Shown one piece after another: positions 55,570-64,000 of a stretch of DNA of 64,000 nt. The first letter of the stretch is position 1. Each line of letters starts with the position of its first letter. A model generated the notes under the pieces. That model saw only the letters and a list, made by a program, of their open reading frames with translations, was not told the origin of the DNA and did no database searches. The DNA is from Zhuqueibacter pondensis (lineage in GTDB: Bacteria > Zhuqueibacterota > Zhuqueibacteria > Zhuqueibacterales > Zhuqueibacteraceae): the NCBI GenBank assembly GCA_034505955.1, contig JAPDQK010000017.1:36662-100661 (forward strand), given 5' to 3'. The translations under genes were made by a program, and so were the position numbers.

Positions 55570-55819
55570 TAAAGCCCCAATGGCTAATCCTCTATCAATG
55601 GATCTTTGCTTTTTGGGCAAAGACTGCGTCTGTAGGCTACGCCTGTAGGGATTTCAAAAGACAAAATAATTGACGACAAAATTATTTTGTCGCCAATTAT
55701 TTTGTCTTTTTGGCTGCGCCCGTAGGCTACGCCCGTAGGGGTTCCGGCCCTGGCCTACGGCCGTGAGCGTCGCCTGGATTCTTACAAAAATATTCCCGTG
55801 CTTGGTTGCCTCCGTGAGC
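55570..55819. repeat. Palindromic repeats between converging genes
   Basis: Copy 5 of the GACAAAATAATT palindrome at 55660-55706 is the most regular one, with arms GACAAAATAATTGACGAC and GTCGCCAATTATTTTGTC. It is flanked by GGCTACGCCTGTAGGGATTT on the left and TTTTGGCTGCGCCCGTAGG on the right, with another GGCTACGCCCGTAGGGG after that. It lies between two genes that converge, a place suited to bidirectional termination. Confidence 0.8.
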
Positions 55820-57058
55820 TTATTGAGTCGCTTTGCCCCCAGCTTGTTGGATCATCAATTCGAGCGGCAAACCGGGCTGAATTTGTAATTCCCACACGTC
55901 GTGAAATTTGCCTTTTAGCCGGGCGTCGCCGCCGTACAGGATCAAGCTCCGGCTTCGGGGATCATAGATCGCCTGATGATCAATACGGGGCTGCGGGCCG
56001 GGGGTGATATTCAACCAGACATCATAAGTGAGATCGAAAGCCCACACATCATTCAGATATCCTTCCTCCCCAAAACCGCCCACAATGATGAACCAGTTTC
56101 TTGCGGAATCGTAGACGCCGACCGCATGCCGGCGCTTGGGCGGATGCGATTTTTTGGTTTTGATTTGCCTCCAGTAGCCGAGGCTGTCCGGAAGCGCGGC
56201 GAAATAAAAAGCCCAAGTATCGCCGAGATATTCCTTTTCCTCCTTATCCCATCCTCCAAAAATTACCATGCGATTCTTTTTGGCGTCATAAACCGCCACA
56301 TGGTCGCTACGTCCCAGCGGATGCCTGTCTTCAGGAGTCAAGTTTTTCCATTTCTCAAAAGTCGGCGAATCAGGATCAAGATCGAACGCCCAAATTTCAT
56401 GAATATTGATGTAATCGTAGGTGGAATCGTTATCGCGGCCGCCGAAAATGACCATGCGCTTGCCGCGGCTGTCGAAGATGGCGGTATGATCTTCCCGCGC
56501 TGGCGCCTCGGTTTGCGGAGTCAGATTGCGCCAACGATGCCTTTTCAGATCAAATGCCCAGGTTTTATTCGTTGTGAGACCGTCTTCTCCACCGTGCAAG
56601 ATCATGCGGTGACCGATCGGGTCATAGATGACCGCATGATCTTCGCTGGCGGGTGGGCTTTCCCCTTCGACTGTGATTTGTTGCCAGGTATTCGTTGTCA
56701 GGTCAAGCGCCCACATTTCATTCGAGTTTTTGTCTTCGTCGTCTTTTCCACCGAACAAAATGATACGGTGTTGCACCGGATCATAGATGACTGCGCAATC
56801 TTCACCAGCGGCCGGAACAGCAGAGGCGCTGGTCATCGGCGAGGTACGATCCACCCATCGGCTCAACGTGTTACCAGCGACTACCAGGCGGTCTTCCGTA
56901 GCGGAATGGGGCTGTATCGGCAACATTTTAGTCTTGCTGGCACAGCCAATGAGCACAACAGCAACGAGCACAAGCCACGCGTGTTGGCCAATGCGAGTAA
57001 AGGCGCTTTTGCCATCTTTGCGAGCCTCGACCAAAGACAGAAGAATTATCGCTTTCAT
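55820..57058 (-). CDS. Kelch-repeat lipoprotein
   Basis: The protein is 412 residues from ATG 57058; a TTG at 57088 is less likely. The N-terminus is long before the hydrophobic stretch, which ends in lipobox VVLIGC with the lipid-modified Cys near residue 39. The mature part has about six Kelch-type repeats of the form YDPxxxRMIxFGGxDxxxxxNExWAFDLxxxxW, as in YDPVQHRIILFGGKDDEDK then NEMWALDLTTNTWQQIT. These fold into a beta-propeller used for binding proteins or sugars. The protein is probably anchored in the outer or inner membrane facing the periplasm or surface. Partner unknown. Confidence 0.87.
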   Translation of the reverse strand: MKAIILLSLVEARKDGKSAFTRIGQHAWLVLVAVVLIGCASKTKMLPIQPHSATEDRLVVAGNTLSRWVDRTSPMTSASAVPAAGEDCAVIYDPVQHRIILFGGKDDEDKNSNEMWALDLTTNTWQQITVEGESPPASEDHAVIYDPIGHRMILHGGEDGLTTNKTWAFDLKRHRWRNLTPQTEAPAREDHTAIFDSRGKRMVIFGGRDNDSTYDYINIHEIWAFDLDPDSPTFEKWKNLTPEDRHPLGRSDHVAVYDAKKNRMVIFGGWDKEEKEYLGDTWAFYFAALPDSLGYWRQIKTKKSHPPKRRHAVGVYDSARNWFIIVGGFGEEGYLNDVWAFDLTYDVWLNITPGPQPRIDHQAIYDPRSRSLILYGGDARLKGKFHDVWELQIQPGLPLELMIQQAGGKATQ

Positions 57059-57255
57059 ACAAAGGTGCTCCGGAGTTAGTTGGTTCAACTCTCAATCCTG
57101 AAAGTGAAAAACGCTGTAATATAGCATTACAGTAGCTTCCAAGCAGAGTTCCTGCGCACGAAAACGATAAAAGCAGTGATTGTTTTATGCGATAGCGGGT
57201 AATGAGGAGTGGAATGCGCCTTTAATGATGCCTGGGGATATCCGTCCAATCCGCA

Positions 57256-58497
57256 TCATCCGGACGCGGTGTTTTTTCGGATTGAAACCTTTTGTGGCTC
57301 ATTTCGGTTGGGATCTTCCAAGAGACTGGCGCGCGTTGCCGCCTCTTCACCGAACTTGGCACGCAGTGTGTCGATGAGAGTCGAGACTTTTTCCCGGCAC
57401 ATTTGTTCACGGTTCGGAAACAAGCTCAGCTGCTCGCCGCCCACATTGTTCAGATGAGACATGCCAATGCCGATCAGGCGCACTTTTTTCCCTTGGCGGT
57501 CGAATTTGCGAAAAAGCTCCAAAGCGACCTCGCGCATCGTTTCTGCGTCATTGGTGAATTCTGCCAGCCGGCGCTGGCGCGTGAAAGTTTGAAAACCTTC
57601 CAGTCGGATTTTGAGCGTGAGGACACGGCCTTTCAAATCCGCACGCCGCATATCTGCACTCAAGCCATCAGCGATCAGCCATAAGGTTTTTTCAACCGCT
57701 TTCGGATCCGCAACATCCTCCTCATAGGTGTGCTCCTGACTGATCGACTTGCGCGGCCCCCAATCCTGCACCGGACGGTTATCGATGCCATTGGCCAGTT
57801 CCCACAAATGCGCGCCCCACTTCCCGAGCTTCTCGGCCAGCAGTTGCTGCGGACATTGGGCGATTTGGCCTATGGTGGTAAACCCCATGCTTTGCAAATG
57901 TGCTTCGGTCTTGGGACCTACGCCCCAAAGTCTTTTGATCGGTAACGGCGCCAGAAAAGCTTTTTCTTGTCCGGACTCGCAGATGGTCAGTCCATCGGGC
58001 TTGTGCAAATCCGAAGCGACTTTGGCGATGAACATGTTGGGCGCAATGCCAACCGAGGCGGTAAGTTTGATCTCCTGTTTGATTCGGGCTTTTAGTTTCT
58101 CCGCCAATTTTCGGGCGCCGCCATGAAAATGTGCGGTCTGTGTAATGTCAATAAAAGCCTCGTCGATACTGATTTGCAAAAGTTGTGGCGAGAACTCGCG
58201 CAGAATGCCCATGACTTGCTGCGAAATTTCTTCATAACGCTCGAATCGGGGAGGAACAAAAATGGCTTTGGGGCAGCGCCGGTAAGCCTGGGAAACGGGC
58301 ATGGCGGAATGAATGCCATATTTGCGCGCTTCGTAACTCGCTGTGGATACGACCCCGCGACCTTTTCCGGCTTTGGGGTCTGCACCCACCACCACCGGCT
58401 TGCCACGATATTCGGGATGATCCAATTGCTCAATCGCGGCGTAAAAGGCATCCATGTCGAGGTGGAGAATGATTCGAGCAGAGTCGAGGCTGGACAT
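57256..58497 (-). CDS. dinB: DNA polymerase IV (Y-family translesion polymerase)
   Basis: The 413-residue enzyme has the catalytic acidic residues Asp14 in HLDMDAFYAAIEQ and Asp112-Glu113 in SIDEAFIDIT, and YEARKYGIHSAMPVSQAYRR typical of the finger region. HhH-containing thumb GVGPKTEAHLQSMGFTTI follows, then the little-finger domain. A beta-clamp binding motif QLSLF is visible near the C-terminus but is followed by about 45 residues, whereas in many DinB proteins it is at the very end. It copies past damaged bases with low fidelity. The HIT gene lies 35 bases upstream, so it may be the last gene of that transcript. Confidence 0.95.
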   Translation of the reverse strand: MSSLDSARIILHLDMDAFYAAIEQLDHPEYRGKPVVVGADPKAGKGRGVVSTASYEARKYGIHSAMPVSQAYRRCPKAIFVPPRFERYEEISQQVMGILREFSPQLLQISIDEAFIDITQTAHFHGGARKLAEKLKARIKQEIKLTASVGIAPNMFIAKVASDLHKPDGLTICESGQEKAFLAPLPIKRLWGVGPKTEAHLQSMGFTTIGQIAQCPQQLLAEKLGKWGAHLWELANGIDNRPVQDWGPRKSISQEHTYEEDVADPKAVEKTLWLIADGLSADMRRADLKGRVLTLKIRLEGFQTFTRQRRLAEFTNDAETMREVALELFRKFDRQGKKVRLIGIGMSHLNNVGGEQLSLFPNREQMCREKVSTLIDTLRAKFGEEAATRASLLEDPNRNEPQKVSIRKNTASG

Positions 58498-58532
58498 CGA
58501 TCACAGGTTTATTGATTCTCGTCCACTCCCAT

Positions 58533-59024
58533 TCACTGAATTTCCTGGAAAGCTGCACGCAATTTTTCCCACGTTTCCCAGAGCCCTTCAGAGACAACTT
58601 TGGTATGCCCGACAATCGGCATGAAGTTGGTGTCGCCGTCCCAGCGGGGGATAAGATGAAAGTGCAAATGTTCATCGATGCCGGCGCCGGCGGTTCGTCC
58701 GACATTCATGCCAATATTGAAGCCGTGAGGAGACATGACGCGCCGCAAAGCTCTCACCGAAGTCTGCAACAACGCCATCAGTTCGTGATTTTCCGCTTCG
58801 TTCAGATTCTCAATGCAGGCCTCATGCCGATAGGGCACCACCATGAGATGGCCGTTGTTGTACGGGAACTTGTTCATAATAACAAAGCAACAGGCGCCGC
58901 GGTGCACGATGAGATTGTCGCGGTCAGTGCTTTGCTTCGGTTTGTCGCAAAAGATGCACCCCGGCTCCTTGAAGCATTGAATATACTCCATGCGCCAGGG
59001 TGCCCAAAGAATGGATTCGGTCAC
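58533..59024 (-). CDS. HIT-family nucleotide hydrolase/phosphorylase
   Basis: The 163-residue protein has the histidine triad HLHFHLIP (HxHxHxx) at about residues 118-125, with VIMNKFPYNNGHLMVVP before it. CIFC and a nearby acidic stretch at the N-terminus resemble the zinc-binding CxxC of Ap4A phosphorylase/hydrolase-like HIT proteins. It likely cleaves dinucleoside polyphosphates or AMP-linked compounds. The start overlaps the stop of the EF-G paralogue by ATGA. Confidence 0.9.
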   Translation of the reverse strand: MTESILWAPWRMEYIQCFKEPGCIFCDKPKQSTDRDNLIVHRGACCFVIMNKFPYNNGHLMVVPYRHEACIENLNEAENHELMALLQTSVRALRRVMSPHGFNIGMNVGRTAGAGIDEHLHFHLIPRWDGDTNFMPIVGHTKVVSEGLWETWEKLRAAFQEIQ

Positions 59025-61153
59025 GACCCCTGTGCCCTCGCTTCTTCATAGGCCTTGGTCAACTTGTCCGCATGCTCTTTTGGCACCTCTTCATAGTGCG
59101 AGAGTTTTTGGCGATAGATGCCACGGCCCTGTGTCATTGAGCGTAATTTGGTGGAGTATTTCGCCATTTCCTTCAAAGGCACCAATGCTTTAACCACTTG
59201 ATAACCGCCCCGGGCTTCAACGCCAAGAATTTTGCCACGATGTCCGGAGAGATCACCCATCACGTCTCCCATATATTCGTCCGGCACTGTGACCTCCACT
59301 TCCATGATGGGCTCGCGAATGACCGGCTTGGCTTTCAGGAACGTCTCACGAAAACACATGCGCCCGGCGGTGCGGAAGGCGTTTTCATTCGAGTCCACCG
59401 GATGCATTTTCCCGTCATGGAGAATCACGCGGACGTCGGTCACCGGATACCCGGCGACGACGCCGGTCTCCATGATTTCCAGAATGCCTTTTTTCACCGC
59501 CGGAATAAAACGCGCATCAATGGCGCCGCCGACAATGGCGTTGACGAACTCCAATTTGCCGCCCCATGGCAAATCGGTGACCTCGGTGTCGCGGATGCTC
59601 AAATCATCCGGATAGGGTGCGCCTTCGCGATAGCCTTCCATGTGAAAATGCACTTCGCCAAACTGCCCGGCGCCACCGGTCTGCTTTTTGTGCCGGTAGG
59701 ATTCCCTCGCGCTGCCGCGAATGGTCTCACGATACGGAATTTTTGCCTCGACCATATTGACGTCAACGCCGTATTTTTCCTTCAAACGTTTAACGACCAG
59801 GCCGAGATGCAACTCACTTTGACCCTGCAACAGAATCTGCCGGAGTTCCGGATCGACACGCACAATGAAGGTGGGATCTTCGGCGTGCAGCGCGTGCAAG
59901 CCGGAGGAGATTTTATCTTCATCACCCTTGGACTTGGGCTCGACCGCGATTGTCATCAACGGATCCGGGAAACTGATTTCGGGCAGGAGAATCGGCTCAC
60001 GCTTGTCACAGAGCGTGTCATTGGTGTGAGTGTTCTTCAATTTTACCACGGCGCCGAGGTCGCCAGCATGCAGATGGCCGATGTCTTTGCGGTTTTTGCC
60101 ATTCATCACGAAAAGCTGACCGAGCTTTTCGACCGTCTGGCGATTGGTATTCAGCACTTCGGTGTTGGGTGTCATCTTGCCGCAGAAAACCCGGAAAAAG
60201 GAAAGCTCGCCGAGGTGTGCTTCGGATATGATTTTAAAGACCAAGGCGGCAAAGGGCGCCTCATCCGTGGTGCTCCGCTTGAGCACTTGCCCGTTGCCAG
60301 CGGACCTGACTTCGATCTCACCGCGAAAATCCGGGGCCGGGCCATATTCACAGATAAAGTCCAGCAAAGCTTGAACGCCCATGGCCTTGGGTGCAACCCC
60401 ACAGAGCAGAGGGAACAAGCTCATCTGGCAGATGCCTTTACGTACGCCTTGCTTCACTTCCTCGGCGCTCAATTCACCCGCCTCGAAAAATTTTTCCAAT
60501 AACTTGTCATCGGCTTCGGCCGCGCGCTCGATCAGTTTCTCACGCCATTCATTAGCCTTGCTTTGCCACTTCGCGGGAATTTCTGAGTGGCTCATTTTGC
60601 CGGCGGCATCGAAGCTGACCAGTTTCATGCGCAGCACATCAACCACCTCATTGGCGCTCACGGGGAACATCATCGGGAACACTGCATCGCCCAGGCGCGC
60701 ACGTGCACTGTTCAGAACCTTGTCAAAATCAACATTTTCTTTATCCAGGCGGTTGACAAAAAGCATGCGTGGCAGCTTGTACTCCGCAGCGGTCTGCCAG
60801 GCGGTTTCGCTGCCGACTTCGACGCCGGCTTGGGCATTGAGCACCACCAGCGCAAGGTCCACCGCGCGCAATCCGGCTCGCACTTCACCGATGAAATCAG
60901 AATAACCCGGCATATCAATGATATTGATCTTAAAGTCTTTCCAATTGCAATGCAGCACCGAGGCAATTATTGAATTCTTACGTTCTATTTCGTCACGATG
61001 ATAGTCGGAAACCGTTGTGCCTTCATCTACGGAGCCCATGCGGGATGTCTCACCGGCAACAAACAACATCGCTTCTGCGAGCGTTGTTTTGCCGGCGGCC
61101 GCATGGCCGACCAAGCCTACATTGCGAATCTGTTCAGTGGCATATTCCTTCAC
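59021..61153 (-). CDS. fusA: Elongation factor G paralogue (EF-G2-like translational GTPase)
   Basis: The 710-residue protein has all EF-G domains. G1 is GHAAAGKTTLAEAML, the switch I region is EGTTVSDYHRDEIERKNSI, G3 is DMPGYSDF and G4 is NRLDKEN. Housekeeping EF-G usually has AHIDAGKTT, RGITI, DTPGHVDF and NKMDR. These differences mark the EF-G-like second paralogue found in many bacteria, which may act in ribosome recycling or be nearly inactive in translocation. Domain IV/V motifs such as SGHRGKILGVEARGGYQ are present. No ribosomal protein genes are near, which also argues against the main EF-G. Confidence 0.88.
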   Translation of the reverse strand: MKEYATEQIRNVGLVGHAAAGKTTLAEAMLFVAGETSRMGSVDEGTTVSDYHRDEIERKNSIIASVLHCNWKDFKINIIDMPGYSDFIGEVRAGLRAVDLALVVLNAQAGVEVGSETAWQTAAEYKLPRMLFVNRLDKENVDFDKVLNSARARLGDAVFPMMFPVSANEVVDVLRMKLVSFDAAGKMSHSEIPAKWQSKANEWREKLIERAAEADDKLLEKFFEAGELSAEEVKQGVRKGICQMSLFPLLCGVAPKAMGVQALLDFICEYGPAPDFRGEIEVRSAGNGQVLKRSTTDEAPFAALVFKIISEAHLGELSFFRVFCGKMTPNTEVLNTNRQTVEKLGQLFVMNGKNRKDIGHLHAGDLGAVVKLKNTHTNDTLCDKREPILLPEISFPDPLMTIAVEPKSKGDEDKISSGLHALHAEDPTFIVRVDPELRQILLQGQSELHLGLVVKRLKEKYGVDVNMVEAKIPYRETIRGSARESYRHKKQTGGAGQFGEVHFHMEGYREGAPYPDDLSIRDTEVTDLPWGGKLEFVNAIVGGAIDARFIPAVKKGILEIMETGVVAGYPVTDVRVILHDGKMHPVDSNENAFRTAGRMCFRETFLKAKPVIREPIMEVEVTVPDEYMGDVMGDLSGHRGKILGVEARGGYQVVKALVPLKEMAKYSTKLRSMTQGRGIYRQKLSHYEEVPKEHADKLTKAYEEARAQGS

Positions 61154-61240
61154 GATAAACCTCCATGGTGTTATGAATCTTTGAATTCTTCCAAAGTCGA
61201 AGACAACAACTCTGACGACGCGCTGGTCGCTTCGTCATTT

Positions 61241-61555
61241 TCATGGATTTGCTTTAAACGGCGAAAAGTGCTCATGGGCAATTTCCCAGATATCCGCTTC
61301 TTTGACAAAATTGTCGCGCTTTGGCGGAAGCGGCAGTTTTTGCGATTTTCATGCTGTGATCAATATGGAAAGTCGAGATGGCCACCTCGCCCAATACCTC
61401 CACTTTCAAATCCTCAAGGGCATAGTTAAAATCAAAAATAGCGCCGAACCCTTACAGGTCTCATTGACAATATCCTTTTTCATCCCCATGGTTTGACAGC
61501 CGACCAAGGCAACGATGAGCAGAATGAGCACCATCGATTAGCCATTCTTTTTCAT
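61241..61555 (-). pseudogene. Degraded NTF2/DUF4440-like lipoprotein gene
   Basis: A ribosome binding site AAAGGA and ATG lie right after the acyl-CoA ligase stop. The reading is MKKNG, then a TAA stop, then SMVLILLIVALVGCQT with a good lipobox (LVGC). After KGSA the meaningful sequence moves to another frame: IFDFNYALEDLKVEVLGEVA then ISTFHIDH. It shifts again to DNFVKEADIWEIAHEHFSPF and stops at 61241. Pieces such as LKVEVLGEVA and IAHEHFSPF match the SnoaL/DUF4440 (NTF2-like) pattern. One nonsense codon and two frameshifts make it a pseudogene of about 100 codons. A sequencing-error cause would need three errors in 300 bases. Confidence 0.72.
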
Positions 61556-61558
61556 TTA

Positions 61559-63307
61559 TCATTCCTTTAAATCCTGCAAATTATCTTGCAGATTACCATT
61601 GACCACATTGGGCTGCGGCTCGACAATTGTCGTTTCCGTTTGCGGCAGATTGTTCGTGGTTTCCGACGTCGTGGGGATTTGATCTTCTGTTGACACCTCG
61701 CTTTGAGTGGCTGGTGTTTCTGCCGCAGCTTGGAGAGGTGCCGGTGCTGTAATGGTTGCAGGTACCGCTTTCTTTTCCCGCAACAGATGTTTCAGAACTT
61801 TTCCGGTCGCGCTGCGCGGCAAGCTTTCGCAGAATTCGATGTGACGCGGGCATTTGTAAACTGGCAGACTGGCTTTGCAATACCCGACAATCTCGTCGCG
61901 CGTGATCGATTGATTGGGTCGTACAACGATATAAGCTTTCACCTCCTCGCCGTGAACACGATCCGGCACACCAATAACAGCGCACTCCTCAATTTTGGGA
62001 TGCAACGAAAGAAATGCCTCTACTTCGCTTGGGTAAACTGCGAAACCTCCTTTGAGAATCACGTCGTTTCTGCGATTAACCAGATGGAGGAAGCCCTCGC
62101 TGTCGAGTAAGCCCAAATCCGCCGTGTCCAGCCAGTCATGCCAATAAGTTTCTCTGGAAATTTGGCCGTGGTTGAGGTACCCTTGCATCGTCCATGGACC
62201 GCGCACAAAAATTTCACCGACGGTTCCATCCGGCACATGCCGCCGGTTCGGGTCTAAAACTGCAACTTCGAGGCCCGGTAGCGGCAGGCCCACCGAACAA
62301 GCATTGGATGTCGAACGGGGCACACTCGGGCTGAAAGTGGTAACGAGCGGACTGCATTCAGTGAGACCATAACCTTCATAGATCGGCACATGGTAACGGT
62401 CCTCGAACGCTTCGCGAATTCGCGCCGGCATCATGGTGCCACTCACGATGCAACATTTCAGGGTTGCAAGCTGCGCAGGGTCTGGTGCGAGATGCAAAAG
62501 TGCAGGAAACATCGAGGGCACGGCAACAAAATGTGTAATGCGCTCTTTGGCAATGGTTTCGATAATTGCCTGCGGATCGAAGCGCGGCAGCAGAACCGTG
62601 GTGGCGCCGGCAGCCATGGGCAGGTTCATTGCCATCATCTGGCCAAAGTGATGAAAGAGCGGCATGACGGCAAGAAAGCGATCTTCGCAGCCGATGGCAA
62701 AATTTTTCCAGCATGCAGAAATGGCTGCGGCCAGGTTGCGGTGACTGAAGACAGCACCCTTGGACATGCCGGTGGCCCCGGCCGTATACAAAATTACAGC
62801 AGGATCGTCGGCATCCGCGTTGATTTTACTTTCCGTGCCCAACCGTTCAAAGCGTTGCATGGAAGCGGCAATGAGTTGGGTCAGATCGATGCTGCCCGGG
62901 GGGATTTTTTCACCAAAGAAGATTTGCAGCCGGCATTGTTTCGCCTCTGCCACGGCCGACAAAAGATGACGGCTAAACCCCTCCCAGGCGACAAAACCGT
63001 CTGCTCCCGAATCTTCCATGACATGCCTGATTTCGTTTTCTTTGAACAGAACATTGATTGGCACCACCCACACACCGAGCTTCAACAACGTGTAGTAAAT
63101 AATCGGGAACTGCGGAACATTGGGAAGCATGAGTGCCATGCGCTGGCCGGGCTTCAGCCCCAGTTCCGCCAATGCCACCGCCAGCCGATCGACCACCTTG
63201 CTGAAATAGCCGTAGGTCAGCCGGGTTTCACCGTAGACGATACATTCGTGTGTCGCATAATCCAAAGAACAACGGGCTAAAAAATCGAACAGCGTATTGG
63301 CAAACAT
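61559..63307 (-). CDS. Long-chain acyl-CoA ligase (AMP-forming), with low-complexity C-terminal tail
   Basis: The protein is about 582 residues from ATG 63307; GTG at 63313 overlaps the STAS stop and is also possible. The ANL superfamily motifs are VILYTAGATGMSKGAVF (AMP binding, a variant of YTSGTTGxPKG), YEGYGLTECSP, DTADLGLLDSEGFL, NRRNDVILKGGFAVYPSEVE and the catalytic Lys in PRSATGKVLKHLL. It activates a fatty or other carboxylic acid to acyl-AMP and then acyl-CoA. After the catalytic Lys the usual protein ends. Here about 65 more residues rich in Pro, Thr, Ala, Gln and Glu follow, which probably form a disordered tail. Confidence 0.9.
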   Translation of the reverse strand: MFANTLFDFLARCSLDYATHECIVYGETRLTYGYFSKVVDRLAVALAELGLKPGQRMALMLPNVPQFPIIYYTLLKLGVWVVPINVLFKENEIRHVMEDSGADGFVAWEGFSRHLLSAVAEAKQCRLQIFFGEKIPPGSIDLTQLIAASMQRFERLGTESKINADADDPAVILYTAGATGMSKGAVFSHRNLAAAISACWKNFAIGCEDRFLAVMPLFHHFGQMMAMNLPMAAGATTVLLPRFDPQAIIETIAKERITHFVAVPSMFPALLHLAPDPAQLATLKCCIVSGTMMPARIREAFEDRYHVPIYEGYGLTECSPLVTTFSPSVPRSTSNACSVGLPLPGLEVAVLDPNRRHVPDGTVGEIFVRGPWTMQGYLNHGQISRETYWHDWLDTADLGLLDSEGFLHLVNRRNDVILKGGFAVYPSEVEAFLSLHPKIEECAVIGVPDRVHGEEVKAYIVVRPNQSITRDEIVGYCKASLPVYKCPRHIEFCESLPRSATGKVLKHLLREKKAVPATITAPAPLQAAAETPATQSEVSTEDQIPTTSETTNNLPQTETTIVEPQPNVVNGNLQDNLQDLKE

Positions 63308-63312
63308 AGCCA

Positions 63313-63660
63313 CTAGGCCTTTGCATAACTCTGAACGGCCTCGTCTGCCGTTTTGTAATATTCGAATATGGAGTCCAATTTTGTCATTAACAAGATGCTT
63401 TCCATGATATCATTGATGGCCGCAAGCTTGAACTCGCCGCCACGTTTGCGCACCGAAGTGAGCGCGGAAATCAAAACGCCGAGTCCGGTGCTGTCCATGC
63501 GCTTGACGCCAGCCATGTCAATCACGAATTTTGTTACCCCTTCATCGAGAAGCTGGTAGATGTGATCTTTGAATTCTTGCGAATCTGGCGCTCCGCTGAA
63601 CAGTGATATGCTCAAACTCAGAACTGCCACATCACCGATCTTTTGCTTCTTAATTTTCAT
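63313..63660 (-). CDS. STAS-domain anti-sigma factor antagonist-like protein
   Basis: The protein is 115 residues from ATG 63660, with GAGGAGG just upstream; an in-frame start at 63741 is rejected. The STAS fold is clear (KFVIDMAGVKRMDSTGLGVL), with the phosphorylatable Ser in DSTG. Such proteins bind anti-sigma factors in a partner-switching system when unphosphorylated. No anti-sigma kinase or phosphatase is visible in the window. The stop touches the start of the acyl-CoA ligase gene, so the two are probably co-expressed. Confidence 0.9.
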   Translation of the reverse strand: MKIKKQKIGDVAVLSLSISLFSGAPDSQEFKDHIYQLLDEGVTKFVIDMAGVKRMDSTGLGVLISALTSVRKRGGEFKLAAINDIMESILLMTKLDSIFEYYKTADEAVQSYAKA

Positions 63661-63756
63661 TTTGCCCTCCTCTGGCTTTGAATGAATGACCTGCAAATCA
63701 CTGGTTTTGAGTAGTATAAGACAAATGCCTTTCATTGTCAAGGGAAAAATCGCACC

Positions 63757-63850
63757 GATTGTAATGCCTCAGTTGTTGGTGGAGAACGTAGCGCAGACAT
63801 CTTGTCTGCAAGCAGGATGCTTGCGCTACTCCACCAGTAACTGAGGCCTT
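63757..63850. repeat. Long hairpin element with nested TAGCGCAG arms
   Basis: The outer arms GCCTCAGTT and AACTGAGGC, middle arms GGTGGAG and CTCCACC and inner arms GTAGCGCA and TGCGCTAC form a hairpin of about 85 bases. It is related to the element at 10180-10303, which shares AACGTAGCGCAG and TTGCGCTACT. A partial second copy (CACCGATTGTAATGCC) starts at 63853. The remaining bases to 64000 have no gene; they end with a GGCTACGCCTGTA unit. Confidence 0.8.
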
Positions 63851-64000
63851 ACCACCGATTGTAATGCCTAACTTGCTGATGGAACAGATAATTCCCACAC
63901 ATGGCATTCTGTTCTGTAACGAATCTTCTTAAGTATAAGAACAGTACTCATGTTGGTGAAGATTCCTACGAGCCCTGGCCTGCGGCAGGCTACGCCTGTA

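Noticed and set aside
59198..60502. 434-codon plus-strand open frame
   Set aside because: Antisense of EF-G, whose domains are complete on the minus strand.

Overview
The window is one continuous stretch of a Gram-negative-type bacterial chromosome. MacA/MacB/TolC-like export genes, a TonB-independent set of exported hydrolases and a lipoprotein with a clear lipobox point to a cell with an outer membrane. I did not identify the species. Long multi-gene runs, dense short palindromic repeats between genes and the gene mix are compatible with an uncultured lineage of the FCB/Calditrichota-KSB1 kind, but that is inference only. No phage, integrase, transposase or CRISPR array was seen.

Layout. 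(1) 43-9597, minus strand: an amino-acid ABC transporter (binding protein fused to permease, plus ATPase), a small membrane protein, an AhpD-like protein, a MobA-like nucleotidyltransferase, a wrecked GH3 glycosidase fragment, a DPP-IV-type S9 peptidase and an intact GH3 glycosidase with a PA14 insert. (2) 10536-10918, plus: three tRNA genes (Ile2/Met CAT, Lys TTT, Lys CTT) closed by a terminator. (3) 11398-37601, plus: the main accessory locus. It has two related GT-B glycosyltransferases, three GT4-type glycosyltransferases, two MsbA-like ABC exporters, seven proteins related to aminoglycoside phosphotransferases (APH), a DUF5666-like protein, an unknown 487-residue protein, a sulfotransferase, ATP sulfurylase (sat) and APS kinase (cysC). 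(4) 38051-44307, plus: an eighth APH-like protein translationally coupled to a histidine kinase, then an OmpR-type regulator coupled to an HPr-kinase-like protein. (5) 44505-49838, plus: a divergent RtcB-like ligase, an asparagine-synthase-like protein, a D-Ala-D-Ala-ligase-like ATP-grasp enzyme and an exported DUF5666-like protein. (6) 50319-55569, plus: TolC, MacA-like adaptor, MacB-like ATPase and permease, together a tripartite efflux system. (7) 55820-63660, minus: a Kelch lipoprotein, DNA polymerase IV, a HIT hydrolase, an EF-G paralogue, a degraded NTF2/DUF4440-like lipoprotein gene, an acyl-CoA ligase and a STAS protein.

How the genes may work together. The glycosyltransferases, the two ABC exporters and the PAPS-making genes next to a sulfotransferase suggest assembly, sulfation and export of a glycan or glycolipid. 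The most unusual part is the set of eight APH-like proteins. Two short ones keep the HGD catalytic motif. Six long ones have lost the catalytic Asp (HGS, HAS or HGA) while keeping the metal-binding Asp, and they appear to carry a duplicated N-lobe. Five of these six lie in an uninterrupted tandem array right after the second exporter, and the sixth overlaps the histidine kinase start. This looks like a family of pseudokinases or repurposed kinases dedicated to this locus.

The spaces between genes are filled with several families of short palindromic repeats. A short unit of the form CTACGGGCGTAGCC is nested in many of them, and one related copy lies inside the RtcB-like reading frame.
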